From Evernia prunastri (lineage: Eukaryota; Ascomycota; Lecanoromycetes; Lecanorales; Parmeliaceae), in assembly GCA_003184365.1 (NCBI GenBank), contig NKYR01000004.1, positions 186,001 to 250,000 on the forward strand: 64,000 bases of DNA. Reading direction: 5' to 3'. This document shows, one piece after another, positions 11,812 through 22,618 of this stretch (position 1 is the first letter of the stretch; every line of letters begins with the position of its first letter). Made by a program: the position numbers and the translations under genes. The notes below the pieces were generated by a model, which was not told where the DNA came from, did no database searches, and was given only the letters and a program-made list of their open reading frames with translations.

Positions 11812-13260
11812 CTAAATCTTCATCTTCCCCTCCAACTCCCCAAGCAACTCACCCGCCCTCTCCACCCCCTCCCTGAACCCCAGCCCCCGACTCCTCTCCC
11901 TCCCCTCCTCGCACCACCTCCTCGCCTCCCCCCACTCCCCCGCCCACAGCGCAAACTCCCCCAGATTGATCGCGGCGACCGCGCACCCCTCGTCGCACTC
12001 GGCCGTCCGCCGCTCCGGCCCGATCGAAGCCGCGAGCGCGAGGGACCGCCGGGCCCAGTGGCGGGCATCATGGAGATGCGTGGCGGACGGGGCGGGCGAG
12101 AAGGCGGGCGAAGGGGGATGGTCCTGCTGGGCGAGGGAGACGGCGAGGTTGTTCATGAGGACGACGGTGTGGCAGCTGGCGGGCGGGGAGAGGCCGAGGG
12201 CCTGGAGGAAGAGGGGCGCGGCGAGGTAGTGCTGGTTTCTGGATTCGTAAAGGTGGCCGAGTGCTGTTTTACAACACCCAGAGTAAGTCAGTTGATCCTG
12301 CGCAGCGGTGCGACAAGGAAATGGAAAAGAACCCCCCACCTTCGAGGGATCCGCCAATCTCCTCGTTGCTCATCCACTCGCCCTCCCCCTCCTTCACGCC
12401 CTCATCCTCCCTCCTCTTCTGCTCCCTCAGCACCGCCGTAACGGCCCAGACCAACCGCTCCTCCGCCGCCTCCTTGTCCCCCACGTACCCGTTGGCGTAA
12501 TGTTCCCCCAGCTTGACGCTGACGCCGATCGTCGTCTGGAGCAGGGCCCTCCGCTTCGCCTCGTTGCCCTCGGTCGCGCCGAACCGCTCGATCCACTCGA
12601 GGCAGTCCCGGCGCAGCGCCTCGAGCACGTCGATCGCCTTCTGGTAGTGGTGCAGCTTCTCGTAGAAGGCGGCCACCTGGATCTTGACGCCGAGCATCGC
12701 GTCGCTGAAGGGGTCGAGGCCCATCTCGTCGGCGAGCACGAGCGCCTGCCGGTAGTATTTCAGCGCGTTCTTGGGCTGCACGTCGATGTTGGTGTAGTAG
12801 AGGGCGCGGCGGAGCTTGGCGGCGACGGGCTCCGGGTAGGCTTTGAAGTCGTCGATGATGTAGCTTTGGTAGATGTAGTTTATGTACACCAGCATGCCCA
12901 TGCCGAAGATGATTCTGGGAGCGTGTTAGGGAGGAAGGGCGGAGAGTGGGAGGGAGGCAAGTACAAGGCAGAGGCGAGGGTCATGGAGAAAGGGTATTCC
13001 TTGAAGAGCTTGATCGCTGCTTCTCGTGTGGAGGCATTTCGTTTCGCAGGCTGCAATGGAGAACGTGTTTGTCTCTTCGGTAGTGGTCGTCTTACGGGGA
13101 GTGAAGGGAAGTTGTGGAGAGATGAATGGCATTTTGGGCGCTCATGCATTGCTGAACGGAGAGTGCTCGTTCGTAAAGCTCGAGGGCACGCTCTCATGAA
13201 CATGCTGAAGGTTCTTGAGCTCATCAGAAAGCGATCCAATTGCTTGCTTAAATCGAGCAC
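11812..13260 (-). CDS. mgr3: Mgr3-like mitochondrial inner-membrane TPR protein (i-AAA adaptor)
   Basis: The three exons are 13260-12965, 12914-12340 and 12263-11812, giving 440 residues. The introns are 50 and 76 bp and in phase. The N-terminal ~75 residues are rich in Arg and Ser with almost no acids, as in a mitochondrial presequence. A single helix (ASALIIFGMGMLVYINYIY, about residues 95-113) is followed by TPR-type helices. These include PVAAKLRRALYYTNIDV, ALKYYRQALVLADEMGLDPFSD, KAIDVLEALRRDCLEW, and QHYLAAPLFLQALGL with MNNLAVSLAQQ. This layout matches yeast Mgr3, an adaptor of the Yme1 i-AAA protease. The GC-rich 345-codon frame on the other strand is a shadow. The C-terminal exon is extremely GC-rich. 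Confidence 0.85.
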
Positions 13261-13423
13261 GATCGTAATATGTCTGGCTATTAGATCGTTGTCTGTAGAC
13301 GCATTTGCGGACGATCCTCGGCCAAAAATATTTGGCGATCAATGACGCAGGAGCACGAAAGTTTCGCGTGGTTGAGCATTCTCTGCACTATCGCCTACTT
13401 TCTCGAGACAGGTAATTGTCAAC
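13261..13423. promoter_or_regulatory. Bidirectional promoter between MGR3-like and SRAP genes
   Basis: Only 163 bp separate the two divergent start codons, so both promoters must share this stretch or overlap the genes. No TATA box is evident. Head-to-head pairing suggests joint expression. Confidence 0.6.
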
Positions 13424-14783
13424 ATGTGCGGGCGGTATGCTCTAGGTATTGTGAGCTTTTACCCACGGCTTTGCTTCATTGACAATACTAACGTCTTTCC
13501 AGCGGGCATCGTTCGTCCGCCATCAGCTCCAGCAACATGACATGCCCGTAGCAGACGCACCTGACGATGAGGATGTACGTGAGACCTACAACTTTGCTCC
13601 TGGCAACCATGGCCTAGTCTACAGAGCAGATGTGCCCGACTACGGTTCAGGTGGTAGACCTCATGACGGCGAACACCCAGAAGATGAGACCAACGAGAAG
13701 GAGGGGCATTCTGCTCAGGTCGAGAGTCCCGAGGAGACACAGTACAAGCTTCAATCCATGAAATGGGGTCTAATCCCGTTCTGGGCGAAAAGAAACCCAG
13801 ATTACGGCACCGTGATGAGGACGATCAACGCACGTGATGATTCTCTGGCTAGCAAGGGTGGCATGTGGAACACAATGAAGCAGAGGAAGAGGTGCATTGT
13901 TGTCGCTCAAGGCTTCTATGAGTGGTTGAAGAAGAATGGTGGCAAAGAGAAGATCCCTCACTACGTAAAGCGCAAGGACGAACAGCTCATGTGTTTTGCG
14001 GGTCTCTGGGATTGCGTTCAGTATGAAGGATCTGATGAGAAACACTACACATACACGATCATCACGACGGACTCCAACAAGCAACTCACCTTCCTTCACG
14101 ATCGAATGCCTGTCATCCTGGAGAATGGGTCGGATCAGATCCGGACATGGCTTGACCCCGGCCGATCTGAATGGTCGAAGGACCTTCAGTCGTTGTTAAA
14201 GCCCCTCGAAGGAGAGCTCGACTGCTATGCTGTAAGCAAGGATGTCGGCAAGGTTGGCAATAATTCTCCAACTTTCATTGTGCCAGTGGCCAGCACAGAG
14301 AACAAGAACAACATTGCAAACTTCTTCTCAAACGCCAAGAAATCTAGTAAGGGCGAGGGAGAGAAGAAGCAGGTCAAGGCAGAAGAAGATGAAGTCAGGG
14401 AGAAAGGCCTTGCAGTCGAGCACGAGGGGAGTGAGGCACGGACGACGGTCGAGCATAGCAGTACGGAGGATAATGCTCCGCTACCAGTCCCCGTGACAAG
14501 TTCATCGAAACTCGGTTTGAAACGGGAGCACGGGTCAGGCGATGACCTCGAACGAAGCGCAGGATCACTGAGCCGAGGTGGTTGCGGGGGAGAGGACAGG
14601 TCAGAAGATCAGGGCGAGCCAGCGAAGAAATCCCTCAGGAGTGGAATGCATGCAGCGTCAACGGAATCCCCAGAAAAGACTCCGAGCAAGAAGAGGAGAA
14701 GTGCAACGAAGAATGGGACGGTGAAGGACAGCCCCGCGAAAATGAGGGACGGAACAGCGAGAATCACCAATTATTACCGATGA
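13424..14783 (+). CDS. SRAP-domain protein, HMCES/YedK-type abasic-site DNA-protein crosslink sensor
   Basis: A 27-nt first exon (13424-13450, MCGRYALGI) is joined over a 52-bp intron to 13503-14783, giving 435 residues. Cys2, which forms the thiazolidine crosslink to abasic sites after Met removal, is present. So are the catalytic Asn (TINARDDS, about 117), Glu (GFYEWLK, about 149) and His (FLHDRMPVIL, about 207). The core MKWGLIPFWAK is a family hallmark. After about residue 285 comes a charged, Lys/Ser-rich disordered tail with SPEKTPSKKRR, probably a nuclear localisation signal. It ends in ARITNYYR, which resembles a PCNA-binding PIP box. Without the tiny first exon the catalytic Cys would be missed. 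The protein is expected to shield abasic sites in single-stranded DNA at replication forks. Confidence 0.95.
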
Positions 14784-16469
14784 CGACATGCATGAGGCGA
14801 TACTGCATGGATTTCGGACGTAGACGCTGCATGACGATGGCGGCAGGGTCGCGGCGAACGGCTTTAGGCCGTAGGCTGTAGCCGTGCTTGCCTCAGGGTG
14901 TGGCTTCAATGTGTTTGCAGCTTGATGCTTGGGGGAAGATGATTGGTCATTGGTGATGGAATGGCATGATTAATGGAGTCGGAAGCGAAGTTGTGGAGCA
15001 GATCGTTGGATCGCGTATGTTTCGGGTAGGTTGGAGCTTGAGGGCGTAAAGGCACGAGGCCAAAGCTGAGCGTAAAGAAGCGTAAAGAAGCGTAAGCGAG
15101 ATGTATATATGCATGGTGAGATCAACAGGCAGGAAGTTCGGAAGAAAGCCACAATGAGATGACGATTCTTTTCTACACGATGACTTTGAAGAAGGATGAA
15201 TGGCTTGCAAGATAGCCGAGTGGATCAAAGTCAATTAACTTAAGTCAAGTCAATCCAGTAAGTTGAGTAGGATTTTAGGATTTTTTAAGTCACGCAATAA
15301 TAATAACAAGGTAGTCAATCAGTTTACATAGATGATAGTGGCACTACTATGGTTGATGCTAACAGAATGCTTTTTCTTTTCGCTTAGCGGAAGAAGTTAA
15401 GTAGAAGTAAGGCCCAAGGGGTACCTAAGGTAGGTACCTAAACAATTAAGTCTAAGCCCTAAAGTAAGGTAAATAAGGTAAAAAGAGTACTTTAACTGGA
15501 CTAAAAATTAAAGGGAAAGAAGAAAAAAGAAAAAAGAAGAAGCGATGAGCTGTCAATTTTTTTTTTTTTTGCCTTAATTTTATTAGCCGCCGCATCCTTA
15601 TGGTATAGTTCAGAGTAGTAGTAGTAGTAGTCGGGAAGAAATGAGTTGAATTCGTTGACGGACATAGCACCAAAGTGCCAGCTATGCGAGCACATGATGT
15701 TCAACTCCTGCGGACTATCGCGTAGTTTCCCCATCTACCAAGGTACTAACATTCTACTTTCCTTCCTTCCCTCCTTTCCCCCCATTAACTTTGGCACCTA
15801 ATTCCAAGCCATTGAGATTCCTTGAACGCAAGCTGCATACAACGCTTCATGCAAAGTCAAGTCATCCGCCATGAGGATTGGTGGAGAAAAGAAAGAAGAA
15901 AAACGGGACAGGGAAGGGCGCTGATGTTGGTTTCTGCTGCTCTCTGGTTCACCCCACACCGGGACACGTCTGCCATCCCGCTCAAAGTCTGCTACTCAAC
16001 TCCGAGCCAAAAGCTCTCCGATCTTCACTGCCGACGTCCTTCCATCTCATTCGACAACGCCCCTCTCTCCTCCTTTTCCCCCCCACCAAAAAAAAGGTAC
16101 ATGAGTACCTTGACTACTACTCATCTATTATCGACTATCGACTATCTAGACCTCCTCCCATGAAGCAAGCGTGAACGTGACAACTTCACGATCTTTTACT
16201 CAAACGGGTGTTGACCTGCCTTTCGACTTTCCTTCGGGACCACTTTCCCTCGTGCCTCGCTCTCTTCGTAATTCCGTTGATTCATCCATGTCACGAGATT
16301 ACTACTCTCAGACACTCTCGAATGAAACTCGACCATGTGATCATGCGCTGAGACCACGGCAACTCCATCCAAGTCGCTGTCACCGTGTAGCCTCGTGGGC
16401 TTCCTCCGGGTCCGCATACCTCAACACCATCAAACCTCCCTCCGTACCCTCTCCGGTGCGTGTGAGGGG
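14784..16469. other. Gene-free intergenic stretch with low-complexity patches
   Basis: Contains a direct repeat CGTAAAGAAG (15070-15092), a partly palindromic GGTACCTAAGGTAGGTACC (15420-15438), a T-run near 15558-15570 and an AGT trinucleotide run near 15615-15630. No supported gene. It includes the upstream region of the fusion gene. Confidence 0.4.
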
Positions 16470-16477
16470 TATATAAA
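16470..16477 (+). promoter_or_regulatory. TATA box of the isochorismatase-AlkB-GST gene
   Basis: TATATAAA about 97 bp before the ATG at 16574. A CT-rich and A-rich leader follows, which is the usual spacing for a fungal TATA promoter. Confidence 0.6.
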
Positions 16478-16573
16478 GCACAGAGCTCTGACTATGTGAT
16501 ATCGCAAACACTTTCTTCTAAGGGAGGGCCTAGGACTATCACTCATTCAAACTAACAAGGTACTGTTGGCAAC

Positions 16574-19404
16574 ATGTTTTCTTCTATGAGCCAAGTCCCG
16601 GCCTCAAACATTCCGCTCTTCGAGACAAGGAAGGCGTTGATCATCATCAATCTACAAAATGATTCCCTCTACGTCAAGGATGATATCTACATCACCAAGA
16701 ACCATGACTTTGTCTCTCGCCTCAAAGAGATGATCCCATACTTCCGCAAAAACGGGGATATAGTCTGGGTCAACACTCACATGGGGGTAACTACCTCATC
16801 CCCATCGACTGACTCTGCTCGCATCGAAGAAGAGTCTAACAAGCTGTCGGAAAAGAACAGACAAGCTCAGAGGTTGAAGGAGCAACAGATCGAAGACGAC
16901 GCCAGACGAGAGGAGGCTGCCAGGAAAGCGAGACTGGAGAAGATCGATCCCCGGGGGGGCTCCGACTACCCTAGCTTCTATCCGTCAAGCAAAGCCAAGG
17001 AAATCATGACGCAAGCCTCCGCAGAGACCAGAGCCGAGAAACGATCGGCCGATCTGCAGGTTTTCAGAAACGACGAAGGCGACTCTTTCGAAAAGCTTTT
17101 GAACAAACCCCGAAAGGGCCAGCAGGCGAGATTCTACATCGCTGGCACCAAAGGTGCCGAAATTTGCGATGAGCTAGTGGATGTTGTGGATGAAGAATTA
17201 GACCTCATTGTGACCAAACATCACTATTCGGCTTTCGACCAGACTTCACTTTTGACGGCTTTAAGGACGAAGCTAGTCACCGAGGTTTACCTCTGTGGCA
17301 TCTTGACAAATGTAGGAGTGTATTCTACTGCAGCAGATGCAGTGCAACATGGACTGCAAGTAACTCTTGTTGAGGACTGCCTTGGGTATCGAAGTGAGGA
17401 CAAGCACGAGGAAGCTTTGCGTCAGATGGCAGATATCATGGGTGTTCATGGTACTGACAGTGAAGAGATCATCGAGGAGTCTGGAGGTCGTCCAGTGCCC
17501 GACGCGGTAACACCTGGTATCACTCTCGAGGAGCTCTCATTGAACTCAAATCAAGAGGCAGCAAATAGTGAGTCTATGATGGTAGGTTTGGTGCTCAGCA
17601 GTCCAGAGCCTGCTACCGCTGAGATACCCGGGTCCGCCAGGGAGGGAGGGCGTCCAAAATCGCCGCCAGTAGACGTTTTGGATCCCAACTGGCAGGCATC
17701 TCTATCTGCTGTGGAGAACTCAACGCAGCAAGCCGAGGTTGCGCTGAAAGGGACGAAAGCCTCACCGACCGCCAGATCGGGGCCATCTGCTTCGAAGAAT
17801 CGGACGTCCTGGCAATCTAGGTCGGCTACACTAGGACCGAGCGACAGTATCGGATCCGGCGGCTCGAAAATCATTCACAATGTCATTAGTTCTCCAATCA
17901 TCAATGACGCATTCAGTGAAATGAAAAAAGAGGTCGACTGGCAAACCATGTTTCACCGCAGTGGGCAAGTGCCAAGGCTTGTAGCAGTGCAAGGAGAGGT
18001 TGAAAGAAACGGCGACATACCAATTTACCGACATCCTGCGGATCATTCGCCGCCACTTTTACCGTTCACTCCCATGGTTCAAAAAATTCGGGAACAGGTC
18101 ATGTCAGTGTTGAAGCAGTCATTCAACCACGCCCTGATTCAGCTATACCGCGACGGAGAGGACAACATCTCCGAGCACTCTGACAAGGTAATTCTATCTG
18201 TAATCTACAGATTTGAAGTCAAAGCTGACGATGACAGACTCTGGATATAGCTCGTGGCACTAGTGTTGTCAATGTGAGCATTGGTGCCCAACGAGTAATG
18301 ACACTACGTACGAAGAAGTCCAAACATGGTACAGACAGTCCCAGCATGAGGCAGACACAGCGCATCAAGATGCCGCACAACTCTATCTTCGTATTGGGAC
18401 CTCAAACCAACAAAGAATGGTTGCATGGGGTCCGAGCTGACAAACGACCTGCTGTAGAGAAGACGGATGAGGAGAAAGCTTATGAGGGTGAACGAATCTC
18501 GATCACCTTCAGGCAGATCGGTACGTTTATGAATCAGAAAGAAAGGACAATCTGGGGCTCTGGAGCGAAGAGCAAGTCGAGACAGAAAGCTGGCAAGATC
18601 TCCACCAGGGACAATGCTCAGATGGAAGCCATGATCATGGCCTTCGGCAAAGAAAACCACGACTCGGAGTTCGACTGGGACGCTCACTATGGGGGTGGTT
18701 TTAATGTCGTCAATCTGCTGAACGAACAAGCCAAACTCATCCTCTGCAAAGACTCGGTTGCCAATCTCCGCGTGCAACTTTCGTTATGCGAGAAGTCGGT
18801 CTCCTTTGCAACCACTCAACAAGAGAAGTCGCCCTCGCCTGAGCCTGAAGACTTCCAGACCAGATTCCACCCCTGGATGCATGGTCTATCAAACAGTGAG
18901 AACCCTGTTTTCAAGGATGTGGATGAAGAAGCAACCGACATAGAGGGCGACCTTACCATCATGTTCTATTTGGAGAAACATTATCCTTTCCAAGGTACAG
19001 AAGAGGCGTCGGTGGCGCAATCCGATAACGCCACTGCCCTCGTCTATAGCCAGACCGCAAAAGCCAACGAGCTGTTGTTTCTCTGGCGTGAGATGCGGGA
19101 TTCGCAGGGAGGTGACTCGCCACCTACGCACCGCTTCAACCTGGAGAGGCCCATGACGCCCAACACGTCACTGCTCGAGGAGTTCCACAACAGCCTCAGG
19201 ACGTGGGAAACCCTTGCGGGAGCCGCGGAATACATTACCGGCGACCACTGGACGATCATCGACTGCGCCTTCTGGCCGGTATTGAAGCACATCATCAATG
19301 AGTCCGAGGAGTTGAATCGGGACAATTATCCGAAGCTGCTGGCATATCACCAACGGGTGATGGGAAGGGAATGCGTCCGAACGATCCTCGACAGTGGGAA
19401 ATGA
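16574..19404 (+). CDS. Three-domain fusion: isochorismatase-like, AlkB-type dioxygenase, GST C-terminal
   Basis: Two exons (16574-18187 and 18238-19404, 50-bp intron) encode 926 residues. Residues ~18-290 are an isochorismatase-like fold: KALIIINLQND with the conserved Asp, then VTKHHYSAFDQTSLLTALR, then LCGILTNVGVYSTAADA. The usual Cys nucleophile is Gly at about 248. Residues ~433-635 are an AlkB-like Fe(II)/2-oxoglutarate dioxygenase. It has the HxD motif in EHSDK, the distal His in WLHGVR, and the 2-oxoglutarate Arg in RISITFR. Residues ~770-926 resemble a GST C-terminal helical domain (TGDHWTIIDCAFWPVLKHI) after a divergent N-part. AlkB proteins oxidatively demethylate nucleic acids or proteins; the substrate here is unknown. 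The intron falls exactly after EHSDK, inside the active-site motif, which supports the join. Confidence 0.88.
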
Positions 19405-20404
19405 GACCTGAACTCACCCAACTCAACGAACCAGAAGCCAATTGTGTTGTGCAAAACTGTCGCTACTGTCCTCGAAAACTGACGGCCTTGTCGAACACGA
19501 ATCTCCACACACTCCTCGCGCACGAGGGTTGAGAGAAAGCAAAGGAGTTTTATCGAATCCGAGATGATCTTCTGAATGTTTGGAACGGCCGAGGGATAGA
19601 CAGTGGAGACAGAGAGAGAGAGAGAGAGAGATACAGTCTAGAGCCTGTAGAGCACAAACGAACATTTCATGACACCCGCGTCTTCCTTAGATGCTGCTGC
19701 AGAAATGGAGAAATGATGTGGGTTCGGTTTCCCACGGAGCTCCTCTGCCTCCCTCCATGTTGAGACCTGACCCCCGGACCCCCCCTCTCTTCTCCCCACA
19801 CATATCCCTGAGCAAACAAACACAAAAACAAACAAACATCATCCACAGCACGGGGCAAAAAGGTGACCGTGATCAACACATGCACATAAGTGTGGTTTCG
19901 AAAACTTGAACATAATGGATACACAGAACGGATTATCGGTTTTTACTGCATTTACTGCTTGCTTGCACTTGCTTTGCATACAGAGCGAGGGAGCGAGGGA
20001 GCGAGGGAGCGATTGATTGCACCAATACATAAGGTAATTGCATGGTTTTAGCTTAGCTTATTCTAGCATATCTTAGCTAGCTTTCCAAAGAAAGATACAA
20101 ACGACCGACTGACTGTGACTTTCACGGTGACGTAGCCAGAGGGGGGGGGTTTTGTCTGTGTTGTGAATGCTGTGCTATGAATGCTATGCTGTGCTATGCT
20201 ATGCTGTGCTCATGCTCATGCTCATGCTTGACGAAAGGGAAGGAAAGGAAAGGAAAGAAAAGGAAAGGGAAGGGAAGGAAACGAAGGAGCGGGCGGGGCG
20301 GTGTAGTGGATATGATTGTGTGTTTTATCTACTGACTCTAGAAGGAAGGGAGTGGGAAGTTTGGGGGGGGGTGCGTGGCAGGTGGTTTGATTGATGGGTT
20401 GGCG
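19405..20404. other. Gene-free stretch with simple repeats
   Basis: Holds an (AG)n run at about 19610-19630, a GAGCGAGG direct repeat near 19984-20010, and an ATGCT-rich repeat at 20165-20230. Frames here are low-complexity. Confidence 0.4.
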
Positions 20405-20750
20405 GGATGGGTATCCGGGATGGTGTATATGGATTGGTGTATACGGAATGGTGTATATGGAATGGTGGGTATGGGATGGTGTGTATGGAATGGTGGATAT
20501 GGGATGGTGGATATGGAATGGTGGATATGGGATGGTGGATATGGAATGGTGTATACGGGATGGTGGATATGGAATGGTGGATACGGAATGGTGGATACGG
20601 GATGGTGTATACGGGATGGTGTATACGGGATGATGTATACGGGATGGTGTATATGGAATGTTGTATACGGAATGGTATATACGGAATGGCATATAGGGAC
20701 AGCACATATGGAATGGCACATATGGAATGGCACATATGGGATGGCACATA
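20405..20750. repeat. 14-bp minisatellite, about 25 copies
   Basis: Tandem units of the type GGATGGTGTATACG / GGAATGGTGGATAT repeat with a 14-bp period and drift at a few positions (TGTATA versus TGGATA, GGGATG versus GGAATG, later GGCACATAT). Because 14 is not a multiple of 3 and the unit has no stop in any register, several long frames stay open on both strands. I regard those as artefacts. Confidence 0.9.
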
Positions 20751-20866
20751 TATAGCTTATATAAACAGAGGATGGTTGGACTGTAGTATCATCATATCGC
20801 CATGCTGTAGTATTATATATACTATCGTCCCACCGACCCTATCAGGGGTTTTGGTTAGGGAAGGTT

Positions 20867-21282
20867 AGCAGGGAGGGAAGATAGGGAAGGTAGGAAGGCA
20901 GAAGGAAGGAAGGAAGGGAAACAAGGGAGGAAGGCCAGAATGGGAAGAGACGGAGGGAAAGAGAGCAGGAAAGGGAAGAGGAGGAAGAGAAGGAAGGAAG
21001 GAAGGAAGGAAGGAAGGAGGGAGGGAAGGGAGGGAAGAGAAAGACGCGAAGAGAAAGAAGGGAGGAAGGAAGGAAGGAAGGAAGGAAGGGAAGAGAGGAA
21101 GGGAGGAAGGAAGGAAGGAAAGAAGATAGGGAAGATAGGGAAGGTAGAAAGAAAGGTAGAAAGGAAGGAAGGAAGGAAGGAAGGAAGGAAGGAAGAGGAG
21201 AAGGAAGGGAAGAAAGGAAGAGAAGAGAGGAAGAGAAGGCAGGGAAAGGAACGCAGCAGGGAAGGAAGGAAGGGAAGAGAGC
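20867..21282. repeat. Polypurine (GGAA/GGGA/AGAG)n tract, about 400 bp
   Basis: The plus strand is almost pure A and G, dominated by GGAAGGAA and GGGAGG units. Long plus- and minus-strand frames are Lys/Arg/Glu/Gly- or Ser/Leu/Pro/Phe-only and not credible genes. Such tracts can form intramolecular triplexes. Confidence 0.9.
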
Positions 21283-21503
21283 TCCTCAAGCACCACCACC
21301 AACCATCAACAACAACAACCAACAACAATCAAAGCAATCAACGCAACTGACTCAACCGACTCAACCGACTCGATCGCACTTCCATCTTACTTCATCAGAT
21401 CCGATCAGATCAGACCAGATTACACTCTCAGCAGATCAGATCAGGATCACGCTCCCATCCGAACTCTGCATGGATACCAGCAGCACCAAAGAAAGGAGAG
21501 GAG

Positions 21504-21545
21504 AAGAAAAGAAAAGAAAAGAAAAGAAAAGAAAAGAAAAGAAAG
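21504..21545. repeat. (AAAAG)n microsatellite
   Basis: About eight perfect GAAAA units in a row. Confidence 0.9.
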
Positions 21546-22125
21546 AGGGCACAGACGAAGCTCCTCCCTGCCTATGCGTCGAAAAGAAAAGAAAAGAGGG
21601 CGTCAAATCATTTCAACCACAGCGGGGGATCTTTTCTCTTTTTTCTTTCTTTTTCTTTTCCTTTCTTTCTTTATATTCATCTTGGGCTCCGTGCCTCGAA
21701 TAATCCATCCCCCTAGCGAACCTTTTCCTTTTTCTCTTTTTATCTTGGGCTCCGTGCCTCGAAGATCCACACCCCGTAGCCCAGGTACCGTTCTTTTCTC
21801 AAGCCCTGCTCAATTCATATCCCCCTCGTCGACCCTACACCAGCCTGCTCCCTTCATGTTCTCCTTATCCTACACGAGCCTATTATCCCCATTCTCATTT
21901 CCCTTCCCTAGCCCACCACGACCCAGACAAGCCTCAAAGCCAGCGAGATATCCCCCGGCCACTTCAAATTCCACTCCACTCCACTCCACTTCATATGGCC
22001 AAGGAAACTCCCTCTTCGTCCTCGGGTGCTGCTCGACGCTGTTCGTTCGTTCGTTCGTTCACGCGTGCGTTGGTTCGTTCGCCCATTCGTCCCGTGTCCC
22101 AACCCCACACCTGCGTCAACCGCTT
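21546..22125. other. Gene-free, pyrimidine-rich stretch with small repeats
   Basis: Contains two diverged copies of TTTTATCTTGGGCTCCGTGCCTCGAA-like sequence (around 21674 and 21741), a CCACT run near 21970-21990, and a GTTCGTTC run near 22040-22060. No supported gene. Confidence 0.4.
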
Positions 22126-22618
22126 TCAATCCGACGCGCTATCATCAGGCATCTGCTGCGTATTGGTCAGTTCCTGCAATACGCACGTAGGCATACGTCA
22201 GCACATTGTTTGCTTGCTTGCGTCGCATCTTATCCTTCCCCCCCCGGCCTCCCCCCTCCTCCCCAGTAAGAAGGTAAGGTAAACTCAGGCGAGGTCCGAT
22301 CTCCCGCTCCGGTTCGAAAGAAGAATTCTCTCACCTGTTCGAGCCTGGCCTTCAGCTTTTGCAGCTGGCTCTCCTTGATGACGAGGGTTTGGTCGTCGAG
22401 GTCTTCGACAATGTAGTCGTGCTTGTCCTGGTCGATCTTGAGGATGATGGCTTTGATGGAGGGGTCGCATTCGACGAGGACGCCTGGGGTTTTCGTTTTG
22501 GGGGTTAGCGGTGTCGGTTTTGGGTGTTTGGGGGAGGGGACCTATTGCTGAGCGAAGGGGAAGGGGGAGGGGAGGGAGATATGCAGGGAGGTGGGGTACC
22601 TTTGACGGCTTTGGGCAT
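22126..22618 (-). CDS. tfb5: TFB5, small subunit of TFIIH (TTDA homologue), 71 aa
   Basis: Three small exons fit in phase: 22618-22600 (MPKAVK plus one base), 22483-22335 and 22173-22126, 216 nt in all. The core VLVECDPSIKAIILKIDQD and IVEDLDDQTLVI are diagnostic of Tfb5/TTDA, and 71 residues equals the human protein. The last exon encodes ELTNTQQMPDDSASD. Introns are 116 and 161 bp. Tfb5 stabilises TFIIH through the Tfb2/p52 subunit and is needed for nucleotide excision repair and efficient transcription. The gene is easily missed because the longest frame here is a 126-codon shadow in another register. Only the third-exon acceptor is a judgement call. Confidence 0.95.

Noticed and set aside
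12308..13345. 345-codon plus-strand frame over the MGR3-like gene
   Set aside because: It is antisense to a gene with clear TPR and membrane-helix signals and correct splice phases; high GC removes stops on the opposite strand.
14784..16469. Frames around 15822-16174 and 16171-16476
   Set aside because: They lie in the promoter and leader of the fusion gene, are low-complexity and overlap the TATA region.
20222..20868. Several 80-175-codon frames on both strands in the minisatellite
   Set aside because: They consist of a 14-residue repeat in all phases, as expected from a stop-free 14-bp unit, so they are not genes.
20855..21350. Lys/Arg/Glu/Gly frame and complementary Ser/Leu/Pro/Phe frames
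   Set aside because: Pure consequence of the polypurine tract.
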